Shown: positions 45,103 to 54,224 of the stretch, piece after piece
Position numbering within the stretch: the stretch's first letter is position 1
Layout: every line of letters begins with the position of its first letter
Assembly (NCBI RefSeq): GCF_007109405.1
Contig: NZ_VJOY01000007.1
Span: forward strand, 62,001-126,000
Reading direction: 5' to 3'
From: Pseudomonas mangiferae
GTDB taxonomy: Bacteria > Pseudomonadota > Gammaproteobacteria > Pseudomonadales > Pseudomonadaceae
Length of the DNA stretch: 64,000 nucleotides
Position numbers and translations under genes: made by a program
The notes under the pieces: model-generated
What the model saw: the letters and a program-made list of their open reading frames with translations, nothing else
Told to the model about the DNA's origin: nothing
Database searches by the model: none

Positions 45103-46974
45103 ATGGTCGCTTTGAAAACGCTGGCGGTGCTGCTGTCGGTGCTCGGCTACATGGGGTTCATCGGCGTCTTCGGGCGGGTCAGGGCCAGCGCCACGCCGGT
45201 CCTCGCGCTGAGCATGATCGTGCTGGTGCTGTATGGCTTCGGCCTGGCCGGGGTGCTGTTCCCCGGCGCCGTGGTGGCGCTGCTGGGCGGCCTGGCCCTG
45301 GGGGCCGCGGCCCTGGTGGGCGTGCGCCGGCGCTGGCGCGAGCTCCTGGTGCCGCGCCAGGCGGTGTGCCTGCTCTACCTGCTGCCGGTCGTGCTGCTCT
45401 ACCGGGCGATCCCCGCGGACTTCCTGTTCACCGGCTGGGACGAATTCTCCTTCTGGGCCCCCAGCGCCAAGCTGCTGTACGAGATCGACGGGCTGTACCA
45501 GGCGGCCTCGCCCATCGTCTTCAAGAACTACCCGCCGGGGCAGCAACTGCTGCAGTACTTCCTGACCAGCCTCACCCAGTGGTCGGAGAAGAGCGTGCTA
45601 TTCGCCCAGGTGGCCTTCATGCTCTCGGCGATCCTCGCGGTCACCGGCAGCTTCACCCGTCAGCGCAGCGTGCTGGGGGTGGCGGCGTTCTACAGCGCCT
45701 GCGCGTTCATCTACTTCTTCCGCTACGACTACGCGCACATCTTCGCCGACCAGCTGCTGGCGGTGTACTTCGCCGCGGCCATCGCCCTGGCCATCCGCCT
45801 GGAAAACCGCTATCGGCACCTGGCGTGGCTGCCGGTGATGCTGGCGGTGCTGGTGCTCACCAAGCAGGTGGGGCTGCTGCTGGCGCTGGTGGCCCTGGGG
45901 TGCTACGTGCTGGCCCGCGGCTTCGAGGCGGCGGCCCTGCCCGGTGCCTGGCGGGTACGCTTGCGCGCCTGTCTGCCGGCGTTGCTGACGACCCTGCTCG
46001 GCCTGCTGGCGATCCTCCTGGCGTACCGCTCGTGGAACGCCTACGTGGCCTCCATCAATGCCAGCAAGGACCTCACCCTGCCGGCCCTGGAAAGCTTCTT
46101 CCAGGCGCCCATGCTGCAGCGCATGGGGACCACCTTCCTGGAGTTCCTCAGCCGGCTGCACGTGCCGAACTTCATGATCCTCCACGGGCGGGCGGGTACG
46201 CCGCTGTCGCTCTACGGCCTGACCGCCGGCCTGCTGCTGGCCAGCGTCGTGGTGGCCCTGGTGCAGCCGCGCGGCCAGCGCGCCCGCGCCGTGGCGCTGC
46301 TGGCGTTCCTGTTCCTCTGCGCCCTGGGCTACGTGGCCTTCCTGCTGCTGAGCTACCTGGTGTTCTTCACCGAGTACGAGGGCACCCAGCTGGCTTCCTT
46401 CGAGCGCTACGCCGCCACCTACCACCTGGCCTGGCTGCTGGTGCTGTTCGGCCTGTTCTGCGGGCGCATTGACCACCTGCGCGTGCGGGCGCCGGCCTGG
46501 GTGCTGGCGGCGGTGGCCGCCGGCCTCACCGCCTATGCGGTGCCCTCGGCGTTCTTCAGCGACCTGCAGGCGGTGCAGGCCGACCCGCTGCTGCTGCAGA
46601 AGCGGCAGAAGGTGGATGCCCTGGTGGAGGTGATGAAGAAGCACATGAGCGGCTACGACCGGGCCTACTTCATTTCCCAGCAGTCCTCGGGCTACGAGAA
46701 GTACGCCTTCAACTACGCCGTGCAGCCGTTCCATTCCATGTGGTGGTGCTGGTCGGTGGGCGCCCCGTACGACGACAAGGACGTGTGGAGCTGCGACGAT
46801 CCGCTGACCAAGCTGTTGCAGCCGTACGCCTACGTGGCGATCTTCCATGCCGACGAGCGCTTCTGGAAGGACAACGGCGCGTTTTTCGACCCGGAGGTGC
46901 AGGGCCGCGAGTCGGGGGTGTTCCGCGTCGACAGGCAGGGCGATGCGGTGGTGCACCTCACCGAGGTGCACTGA
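45103..46974 (+). CDS. Polytopic membrane protein, GT-C-like glycosyltransferase candidate
   Basis: 623 residues with about 11-13 predicted transmembrane helices and a soluble C-terminal part (about 515-623). After the third or fourth helix is FLFTGWDEFSFWAPSAKLLYEIDGLY (residues about 108-133): an acidic DE pair in the first periplasmic loop is the hallmark of GT-C transferases using lipid-linked sugars. No obvious Dxx pair of a named family is identified, so this stays a candidate. It stands alone, with no sugar-pathway gene nearby. ATG 45103 with AGGGG upstream. Confidence 0.78.
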   Translation: MVALKTLAVLLSVLGYMGFIGVFGRVRASATPVLALSMIVLVLYGFGLAGVLFPGAVVALLGGLALGAAALVGVRRRWRELLVPRQAVCLLYLLPVVLLYRAIPADFLFTGWDEFSFWAPSAKLLYEIDGLYQAASPIVFKNYPPGQQLLQYFLTSLTQWSEKSVLFAQVAFMLSAILAVTGSFTRQRSVLGVAAFYSACAFIYFFRYDYAHIFADQLLAVYFAAAIALAIRLENRYRHLAWLPVMLAVLVLTKQVGLLLALVALGCYVLARGFEAAALPGAWRVRLRACLPALLTTLLGLLAILLAYRSWNAYVASINASKDLTLPALESFFQAPMLQRMGTTFLEFLSRLHVPNFMILHGRAGTPLSLYGLTAGLLLASVVVALVQPRGQRARAVALLAFLFLCALGYVAFLLLSYLVFFTEYEGTQLASFERYAATYHLAWLLVLFGLFCGRIDHLRVRAPAWVLAAVAAGLTAYAVPSAFFSDLQAVQADPLLLQKRQKVDALVEVMKKHMSGYDRAYFISQQSSGYEKYAFNYAVQPFHSMWWCWSVGAPYDDKDVWSCDDPLTKLLQPYAYVAIFHADERFWKDNGAFFDPEVQGRESGVFRVDRQGDAVVHLTEVH

Positions 46975-47009
46975 GGCGGCGGCCCCGCGGGACGAGGCCG
47001 CCTTCGCCG

Positions 47010-47999
<990 letters not shown>

Positions 48000-48002
48000 C
48001 TG

Positions 48003-48863
48003 TTATTCCTCGTCAGCCGGGGTGTTCAGTCGGGACATGCGCGATTCGCTCCACTGCTTGAGCAGAAGGATGACCAGCGCCAGCAGCAGCAACAGGCTGG
48101 CGACGCTGAAGGCGGCCACGTGGTTGTACTCGTTGTAGAGGATTTCCACGTGCAGGGGCAGGGTGTTGGTGACGCCGCGGATGTGGCCGGAGACCACTGA
48201 CACGGCGCCGAACTCGCCCATGGCGCGGGCGGTGCACAGCACCACGCCGTAGATCAGGCCCCAGCGGATGTTCGGCAGGGTCACGTGCCAGAACATCTGC
48301 CAGCCGTTGGCGCCCAGCAGGCGCGCGGCTTCCTCTTCCTGGGTGCCCTGCTCCTGCATCAGCGGGATCAGTTCACGGGCGACGAAGGGCACGGTGACGA
48401 AGAGTGTGGCCAGGACGATCCCCGGCACGGCGAAGACGATCTGGATGTCGTGGTCGCTCAGCCATTCGCCGAAGTAGCCTTGGGCGCCGAACAGCAGCAC
48501 GTAGATCAGGCCGGCGATCACCGGCGAGACCGAGAACGGCAGGTCGATCAGGGTCACCAGCAGGCTCTTGCCGCGAAACTCGAACTTGCTCACGCACCAG
48601 GCGGCGGCGACCCCGAAGACCAGGTTCAGCGGCACCGAGATGAGCACCGCCAGTACCGTCAGCTTGAGGGCGGACAGGGCGTCGGGTTCGAGGATCGCGT
48701 CGACGAAGGTCCCCAGGCCCTGCTTGAGGGCCTCGCTGAGGACGACGAACAGCGGCAGCAGGAGGAACAGGGCGAAGGCCAGCCAGGCGGCGAGGATCAG
48801 CGCGCGACGGGCCCAGGGGTTGCCGCGGCGGGCCGCGGCGACGGTCAGGGTGGCGGAAGTCAT
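48003..48863 (-). CDS. cysW: Sulfate ABC transporter permease CysW
   Basis: 286-residue inner-membrane permease with six predicted helices. The EAA loop contacting CysA reads [50 protein letters not shown] and [29 protein letters not shown] are CysW hallmarks. Spacing of 10 bases from cysT and 3 bases to cysA shows a single operon. Confidence 0.97.
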   Translation of the reverse strand: MTSATLTVAAARRGNPWARRALILAAWLAFALFLLLPLFVVLSEALKQGLGTFVDAILEPDALSALKLTVLAVLISVPLNLVFGVAAAWCVSKFEFRGKSLLVTLIDLPFSVSPVIAGLIYVLLFGAQGYFGEWLSDHDIQIVFAVPGIVLATLFVTVPFVARELIPLMQEQGTQEEEAARLLGANGWQMFWHVTLPNIRWGLIYGVVLCTARAMGEFGAVSVVSGHIRGVTNTLPLHVEILYNEYNHVAAFSVASLLLLLALVILLLKQWSESRMSRLNTPADEE

Positions 48864-48873
48864 GGCGCGCTCC

Positions 48874-49692
48874 TCAGGGGGCTTCGATGCGGCGCTGCAG
48901 CAGGTTGATCAGCAGCAGCAGGATGAACGAGACCACCAGCATCAGCACGCCGATGGCGGTCGCCCCGGCATAGTCGTACTGGTCCAGCTTGACCATGATC
49001 AGCAGCGGCAGGATCTCGGTCTTCATCGGCATGTTGCCGGCGATGAAGATCACCGAGCCGTACTCGCCTACGCCGCGGGCGAAGGCCAGGGCGAACCCGG
49101 TGAGCCAGGCCGGCAGCAGGGCCGGCAGCAGGATGTGGCGGAACACCTGCAGCGGGCGCGCACCGAGGCAGGCGGCGGCCTCCTCGATCTCCCGAGGGAT
49201 GTCGGCCAATACCGGCTGCACCGTGCGGGCGACGAAGGGCAGGGTGACGAAGGTCAGCGCCAGGGTGATGCCGAGCGGCGTGTAGGCGATCTTCAGCCCC
49301 AGCTCGGTGGCGAAGCGGCCCACCAGGCCGCTGGGGGCGTAGAGGGCGGTGAGGGCGATGCCGGCCACCGCGGTGGGCAGGGCGAAGGGCAGGTCCACCA
49401 TGGCGTCGATGATCCGGCGCCCGGGGAACTCGTAGCGCACCAGCACCCACGCCAGCAGCGTGCCGATGATGCCGTTGAGCACCGCGGCGGCCAGGGCCGC
49501 GCCGAAGCTCAGGCGCAGCGCCGCCAGCACCCGGGGTGCGGTGACGATGGCCCAGAATTGTTCCCAGCTCAGTTGCGTGGTCTTGAGGAACATGGCACCC
49601 AGGGGAATCAGAACCAACAGGCTGAGATACACCAGGGTGTAACCCAGAGTCAGCCCGAAGCCGGGTATGACCGGGGATATGCGTCGAGACAT
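48874..49692 (-). CDS. cysT: Sulfate ABC transporter permease CysT (CysU)
   Basis: 272 residues, six helices. The EAA loop is [50 protein letters not shown] and [17 protein letters not shown] are characteristic. Pairs with CysW in the membrane. It lies 139 bases after sbp, an interval that contains two strong hairpins which may set its expression below that of the binding protein. Confidence 0.97.
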   Translation of the reverse strand: MSRRISPVIPGFGLTLGYTLVYLSLLVLIPLGAMFLKTTQLSWEQFWAIVTAPRVLAALRLSFGAALAAAVLNGIIGTLLAWVLVRYEFPGRRIIDAMVDLPFALPTAVAGIALTALYAPSGLVGRFATELGLKIAYTPLGITLALTFVTLPFVARTVQPVLADIPREIEEAAACLGARPLQVFRHILLPALLPAWLTGFALAFARGVGEYGSVIFIAGNMPMKTEILPLLIMVKLDQYDYAGATAIGVLMLVVSFILLLLINLLQRRIEAP

Positions 49693-49769
49693 CGTGTGTC
49701 CTTAGTGCGTGCGTTGGAACGCTGGTTGTCCTCTCCGCGCGCCGGCTGCCTGGGCCGCCGACACGACGA

Positions 49770-49826
49770 GGCCCGGCGTTGGCCGGGCCCGGTTCGTCCC
49801 GCCCCCGGAGAGGAACGGGCGGGACG
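49770..49826 (-). promoter_or_regulatory. Two hairpins between sbp and cysT
   Basis: Proximal to sbp: CGTCCCGCCC (49795-49804) pairs perfectly with GGGCGGGACG (49817-49826) across a 12-base loop. Second: GGCCCGGC (49770-49777) pairs perfectly with GCCGGGCC (49782-49789) across 4 bases. Neither has a T-run on the transcribed strand. They resemble processing/stabilising structures that protect the abundant binding-protein mRNA. Confidence 0.6.
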
Positions 49827-49831
49827 AGGTT

Positions 49832-50830
49832 TCACTGTGCCTGGTAGATCTGGTCGAATACCCCGCCGTCGTCGAAGAAGCGCGGTTGGGCGCTCTTCCA
49901 GCCGTCGAAGTCCTTGTCCACGGTCACCAGTTCCAGGTTCGGGAACTGCTGGGCGAACTCCGCGGCGATCTTCTCGTTGCGCGGCCGGTAGAAGTTCTTC
50001 GCGGCGATGCGCTGGCCCTCGTCACTGTACAGGTACTGCAGGTAGGCCTCGGCCACCTTGCGGGTGCCCTTCTTGTCGACGTTCTTGTCCACCACCGACA
50101 CCGGCGGCTCGGCGAGGATCGACAGGGACGGCGCGACGATCTCGAAGTTGTCGCCGCCCTGCTCCTTGAGGGCCAGGAATGCTTCGTTCTCCCACGCCAC
50201 CAGCACGTCGCCGATGTTGTTGTTGACGAAGGTGATGGTAGAGCCGCGGGCCCCGGTATCCAGCACCGGCACATGCTTGTACAGCGCCTGCACGTACGCC
50301 TGGGCCTTGGCGTCGCTGCCATAGGTCTTCTTCGCCCAGGCCCAGGCCGCGAGGAAGTTCCAGCGGGCGCCACCGGAGGTCTTCGGGTTCGGGGTGATCA
50401 CTTCCACGCCGTCCCGGGTCAGGTCGTTCCAGTCCTTGATGCCTTTCGGGTTGCCCTTGCGCACCAGGAACACGATGGTGGACGTGTAGGGCGTGCTGTT
50501 CTGCGGCAGGCGGGTCTGCCAGTCGGCCGGGATCAGCTTGCCGAGCTTCTGCAGCTCGTCGATGTCGCCGGCCAGGGCCAGGGTCACCACGTCGGCCTTC
50601 AGGCCGTCGATCACCGAGCGCGCCTGTTTGCCGGAGCCGCCGTGGGACTGCTGGATCTTCACGTCTTCGCCGCTTTCCTGTTTCCAGTGCTTGGCGAAGG
50701 CGGCGTTGTATTCCTGGTACAGCTCGCGGGTCGGGTCGTAGGACACGTTGAGCAGCTCGGTGGCGGCGCTGGCCTCACCGGCGAGCAGGGCAGCGGCCAG
50801 GGCGGCCAAGGCGAAACGGCGGATGGACAT
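49832..50830 (-). CDS. sbp: Periplasmic sulfate-binding protein
   Basis: 332 residues, P. aeruginosa length. Signal peptide [22 protein letters not shown]; the mature part begins [20 protein letters not shown], with [25 protein letters not shown] forming the sulfate site and [16 protein letters not shown] and NEAFLAL later. ATG 50830 has AGGAG eight bases upstream. It lies 74 bases after oscA and is expressed under sulfate limitation in pseudomonads. Confidence 0.97.
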   Translation of the reverse strand: MSIRRFALAALAAALLAGEASAATELLNVSYDPTRELYQEYNAAFAKHWKQESGEDVKIQQSHGGSGKQARSVIDGLKADVVTLALAGDIDELQKLGKLIPADWQTRLPQNSTPYTSTIVFLVRKGNPKGIKDWNDLTRDGVEVITPNPKTSGGARWNFLAAWAWAKKTYGSDAKAQAYVQALYKHVPVLDTGARGSTITFVNNNIGDVLVAWENEAFLALKEQGGDNFEIVAPSLSILAEPPVSVVDKNVDKKGTRKVAEAYLQYLYSDEGQRIAAKNFYRPRNEKIAAEFAQQFPNLELVTVDKDFDGWKSAQPRFFDDGGVFDQIYQAQ

Positions 50831-50904
50831 GCTACGGCTCCTGTTCATTCCGGCTGGCGGCGCCGGCGGGGTCGGGCGACGGCATCGGCTGCCGCCCGGC
50901 GGGG

Positions 50905-51087
50905 TCAACTGGTCTTGTTGGAAGGCGCTTGCAGGCGGAATTTTTCCTTGCGCTCGATCTGCACCACCTGGCCGTTGTGCACTGTGATTTCCACCGCGCC
51001 GAAGCGCAGGCCGGTGAGGGCGGTCTGGATTTCCCGCAGGATGACGGTTTCGTCCTGGTGATCGACGCTACGAAGTGTTGCGCTCAT
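50905..51087 (-). CDS. oscA: Sulfur starvation response protein OscA (DUF2292)
   Basis: 60 residues, [20 protein letters not shown] then [29 protein letters not shown], the DUF2292 pattern. OscA of Pseudomonas is induced by sulfate limitation and needed for organosulfur use; its mechanism is unknown. RBS AAGGAG seven bases before ATG 51087. First gene of the sulfate-uptake series, preceded by an AT-rich promoter region with a perfect inverted repeat. Confidence 0.93.
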   Translation of the reverse strand: MSATLRSVDHQDETVILREIQTALTGLRFGAVEITVHNGQVVQIERKEKFRLQAPSNKTS

Positions 51088-51166
51088 CTCGTGCTCCTTG
51101 TCTGGTGGAGGCCCGCGGTCCCTGAGGGCGCCTCGCGTGGCGTTGGGCGCATTTAAACAGCGGCGG

Positions 51167-51194
51167 ATTATTCTTAAAAATACTGTTTAAGAAT
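51167..51194 (-). promoter_or_regulatory. Inverted repeat and -10-like box upstream of oscA-sbp-cysTWA
   Basis: ATTCTTAAA (51170-51178) and TTTAAGAAT (51186-51194) are perfect 9-base arms with a 7-base spacer. On the minus strand AATAAT (51172-51167) resembles a -10 box, and no good -35 exists at 17-18 bases. This places the repeat where an activator would sit; CysB is the obvious candidate (inference). Confidence 0.5.
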
Positions 51195-51430
51195 TTTTAT
51201 ATAACCGTAATTCGCTATCGCGTAGACGGCTATCCCGCGGCGGGTCGTATCGGCCGTGCCGGCCTATCGGACGAACGGGGCCAGGCGCCTGGCCGCACCC
51301 GGCAGGCGGTTGCCGTTGCGCTGGACAGGCCATGCGCCGGGGCTGGGGCACAAGGGGGTGGACCCGGGAGCGGGCCTGGTCACGAAGGGTTACAGTTGTT
51401 CACCGAGCGAGAGGCAAATCCGCGCTGGTT

Positions 51431-51452
51431 TTACTACCCTCCTTGGTAATAA
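51431..51452. promoter_or_regulatory. Imperfect inverted repeat upstream of desA
   Basis: TTACTACC and GGTAATAA are complementary at 7 of 8 positions around a 6-base spacer. The element is 58 bases before the desA ATG. Could be an operator or 5'-UTR hairpin; factor unknown. Confidence 0.35.
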
Positions 51453-51509
51453 TGCCGGCCTGCGCGGCGCGGCCGCGTCTCCCGATTACACAGCGAGGCC
51501 TCCCTCCCG

Positions 51510-52700
51510 ATGTGGTACAACGGTTTGCTCGACCTCTCTCCCTGGCAACTGGTGGCGGTGACCCTGGCGATCACCCACGTCACCATCGTCGGCGTCACGG
51601 TCTACCTGCACCGCTTCTCTGCGCACCGCGCCCTCGACCTGCACCCGGCGCTGCAGCATTTCTTCCGCTTCTGGCTGTGGCTGACCACGGCCATGAACAC
51701 CCGCGAGTGGACCGCCATCCACCGCAAGCACCACGCCAAGTGCGAAACCCCCGACGACCCCCACAGCCCGGTGCACAAGGGCCTGGGCACCGTGCTGCGC
51801 AGGGGCGCCGAGCTGTACCGGGCCGAGGCCGAGAACGAGGACACCCTGCGCATCTACGGCAAGAATTGCCCGGACGACTGGATCGAGCGCAACGTCTACA
51901 GCCGCTTCCCCACCGGCGGCGTGGCGCTCATGGCGGTCATCGACCTGGCCCTGTTCGGCGCCCTCGGCCTGACGGTATGGGCGGTGCAGATGGCCTGGAT
52001 CCCGCTGTGGGCCGCCGGCGTCATCAACGGCCTTGGGCACGCCATCGGCTACCGCAACTTCGAGTGCCGCGACGCCGCCACCAACCTGGTGCCCTGGGGC
52101 ATCCTCATCGGTGGCGAGGAACTGCACAACAACCACCACACCTACCCCAATTCCGCCAAGCTTTCGGTGAAGAAGTGGGAATTCGACCTGGGTTGGGCGT
52201 GGATCAAGCTGTTCAGTGCCCTGGGCCTGGCCAAGGTGGCCCGGGTGGCGCCCATCGCCCACCGGGTGGAGGGCAAGGGCAGCCTGGACATGGACACCGC
52301 CATGGCGATCCTCAACAACCGCTTCCAGATCATGGCCCAGTACCGCAAGCTGGTGATCGCGCCCCTGGTCGCCCAGGAAGTGGCCAAGGCGGATGCCTCG
52401 GTGCGCCACCTCTACCACCGCGCCAAGCGCCTGTTGTCCCGGGAGACCAGCCTGCTGGAAGAGCGCCACCACGCGCGCATCCAGGACCTGCTGGCCCAGA
52501 GCCAGGCCCTCAAGGTGATCTACGAGAAGCGTCTGGCGCTGCAGCAGATCTGGGCCCGCACCAGCAGCAACGGCCACGACATGCTGGCCGCCATCAAGGA
52601 CTGGGTGCAGGAAGCCGAGGCCAGTGGCATCCAGTCGCTGCGCGAGTTCGCCGAGCAGCTGAAGACCTACTCCCTGCGACCGGCGCCGGCCCTGGCCTGA
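51510..52700 (+). CDS. desA: Acyl-lipid delta-9 fatty acid desaturase
   Basis: 396-residue integral membrane di-iron desaturase acting on acyl chains of phospholipids. The three histidine boxes are present: HRFSAH (34-39), HRKHH (71-75) and HNNHH (about 208-212). Several hydrophobic spans lie in the N-terminal 200 residues. The last 150 residues form a soluble, helix-rich tail. Position beside sbp/oscA and length match PA0286 (DesA) of PAO1. Followed by an intrinsic terminator. Confidence 0.93.
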   Translation: MWYNGLLDLSPWQLVAVTLAITHVTIVGVTVYLHRFSAHRALDLHPALQHFFRFWLWLTTAMNTREWTAIHRKHHAKCETPDDPHSPVHKGLGTVLRRGAELYRAEAENEDTLRIYGKNCPDDWIERNVYSRFPTGGVALMAVIDLALFGALGLTVWAVQMAWIPLWAAGVINGLGHAIGYRNFECRDAATNLVPWGILIGGEELHNNHHTYPNSAKLSVKKWEFDLGWAWIKLFSALGLAKVARVAPIAHRVEGKGSLDMDTAMAILNNRFQIMAQYRKLVIAPLVAQEVAKADASVRHLYHRAKRLLSRETSLLEERHHARIQDLLAQSQALKVIYEKRLALQQIWARTSSNGHDMLAAIKDWVQEAEASGIQSLREFAEQLKTYSLRPAPALA

Positions 52701-52719
52701 CGCGGCAACGTTGCACCCG

Positions 52720-52745
52720 AGGCCGGCTCCTGCCGGCCTTTTTCA
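52720..52745 (+). terminator. Intrinsic terminator of desA
   Basis: AGGCCGGC / GCCGGCCT stem with TCCT loop followed by TTTTT, 20 bases after the desA stop. Confidence 0.9.
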
Positions 52746-52767
52746 TGCCCGCCGGTTTTTCACGGGC

Positions 52768-52796
52768 AAAAAAAAGGCCGCTCGGGGCGGCCGGGA
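52768..52796 (-). terminator. Intrinsic terminator of the leftward small exported protein gene
   Basis: On the minus strand GGCCGC and GCGGCC arms with a CCCGA-type loop run into a U-tract of eight (the plus-strand A-run at 52768-52775). Confidence 0.85.
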
Positions 52797-52845
52797 AGGG
52801 ACGTCGATAAAGGAGCATCGGGTATCGACGTCAGGAGGAGTGGGC

Positions 52846-53034
52846 TCAGCTGTCGCGGCGCGCGGCGCTCTCGGCATTCAGCCGGGCGATGGTCTCGTCG
52901 TGGGAGGTGGTCTGCGCGGCGCCTTTCTGGACGGCTTCGACATGAGCGATGAAGGCGGGCGACTCTTCGGCATGGCCAAGGGTGGCGAACAGCAGCGCGG
53001 AGGCGGACAGCAGGGCAGTGGCAAGGGTTTTCAT
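52846..53034 (-). CDS. Small exported protein, unknown function
   Basis: 62 residues. Signal peptide MKTLATALLSASALLFATLGHA; mature peptide of about 40 residues, polar and helix-prone (IAHVEAVQKGAAQTTSHDET then LNAESAARRDS). RBS AGAGGA seven bases before the ATG and a dedicated terminator downstream support a real gene. No cysteines or known motif. Small exported peptides of this kind occur often in Pseudomonas; the role is unknown. Confidence 0.75.
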   Translation of the reverse strand: MKTLATALLSASALLFATLGHAEESPAFIAHVEAVQKGAAQTTSHDETIARLNAESAARRDS

Positions 53035-53123
53035 GGGTCGGTCCTCTGCAGGCACGTTTGGAACACCCGTGCAGGTTATTGCGTTGCGCTGGCCGGAAAA
53101 ATCCCCTTGAATGGGAATGACTG

Positions 53124-54083
53124 TTACTCTCGCTGCAACAATCCATCCGGGACCGCCCAATGGGCCGGGTTTTCCAGGACACGCTCGTCCTCGGCGAAGG
53201 CTCGGGGCAGCTCGTCGCGCAGGAAATCCACCCAGGTCTTGATCTTCGCGTCCAGGAACAGCCGTGACGGGTAGAGGGCGAAGATGCCGCGCTTCTGCAG
53301 GCGATAACCCGGCAGCACGCGCAGCAGCTTGCCTTCCCGCAGGGGTTCGGCGGCGACGAAGAACGGCAGCAGGCACACACCCATGCCGGCCTGGGCCGCC
53401 TTGGCCAGGGACTCGGCGACGTTCACCTGGAAGGTCTGCCCTGGCTGCAGGGCGTGTTCCCCTTCCGCATCGCGGAAAGTCCAGGTGTCCGGGTAGATCG
53501 GGTCCAGCAGGCGCAGGCAGCGGTGCTGGCGCAGGTCGTCCGGGCGCTGCGGCACGCCGTGCCGGCGCAGGTACTCCGGCGCCGCGCAGACCACGCTGTA
53601 GAGCTGGCCCAGGGGCTGCGCCACCAGTTGCGAGTCCGGCAGCTCCCGGGCGAAGGTGATCACCACGTCCTGGCCTTCCTCCAGGGGATCGGGGTTGCGC
53701 TGGGAGAGGGTCAGCTCGATCACCACCTGGGGGTAGGTCTCGCAGTAGCGGGCGATCAGCGGCGTGATGTGCAGGCCCAGCCCGGTGAGGCTGTGCAGCC
53801 GCAGCCGGCCGCTGGGGGTGAGATGGGCGCCGCGGGCCTCGGCGGTGGCCTCGTCGATCTGGGTGAGGATCTGCCGGCAGCGCTGCAGGTAGCGCTCGCC
53901 GGCCTCGGTCAGCGCCAGACGCCGGGTGGTGCGGTGCAGCAGCCGCGCCTGCAGGTGCTGCTCCAGTTCCGAGACCAGCCGGGAAACCTGGGCGGTGGAC
54001 AGGTCCAAGGAGCGGGCTGCGGCGGTGAAGCTGCCGGTTTCGATGACCCGTACCCAGACGCGCATGCCTTGCAGGGTGTCCAT
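53124..54083 (-). CDS. LysR-family regulator divergent from an HlyD/FUSC efflux pair
   Basis: 319 residues. HTH about 1-60: MRVWVRVIETGSFTAAARSL with STAQVSRLVSELEQHLQARL; effector domain about 90-300. Divergent from the membrane-fusion/FUSC genes across 141 bases, the arrangement seen for AaeR with AaeXAB. A CTCGA-TG-TCGAG palindrome (54109-54120), 26-37 bases upstream of its start, may be part of the operator. The inducer is probably an aromatic or weak acid, by analogy only. Confidence 0.9.
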   Translation of the reverse strand: MDTLQGMRVWVRVIETGSFTAAARSLDLSTAQVSRLVSELEQHLQARLLHRTTRRLALTEAGERYLQRCRQILTQIDEATAEARGAHLTPSGRLRLHSLTGLGLHITPLIARYCETYPQVVIELTLSQRNPDPLEEGQDVVITFARELPDSQLVAQPLGQLYSVVCAAPEYLRRHGVPQRPDDLRQHRCLRLLDPIYPDTWTFRDAEGEHALQPGQTFQVNVAESLAKAAQAGMGVCLLPFFVAAEPLREGKLLRVLPGYRLQKRGIFALYPSRLFLDAKIKTWVDFLRDELPRAFAEDERVLENPAHWAVPDGLLQRE

Positions 54084-54108
54084 TGTTGCTCCTTGCGTAA
54101 AGCTGATT

Positions 54109-54120
54109 CTCGATGTCGAG
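54109..54120. promoter_or_regulatory. Short palindrome in the LysR/HlyD divergent region
   Basis: CTCGA-TG-TCGAG, 5-base perfect arms. It lies within the 141-base divergent control region, where a LysR-type regulator would bind; assignment is inferred from position. Confidence 0.35.
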
Positions 54121-54224
54121 GGATTATCCCAGAAAACCTGCTGAATATACTGCGCGACCTTGAGCGCGCAGGCGTCGGCTTACGCCTGTCCGTCGTTCCC
54201 GCTCCCTGTTGCATGAGATGACCC

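Larger units (their letters stand above)
51088..51509. other. Divergent control region between oscA and desA
   Basis: 422 bases without a convincing gene. It contains an AT-rich island (51150-51215) in an otherwise GC-rich sequence, with the inverted repeat 51170-51194, and a second imperfect repeat (51431-51452) near desA. Short open frames at 51256-51480 lack RBS and family resemblance. Confidence 0.6.
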
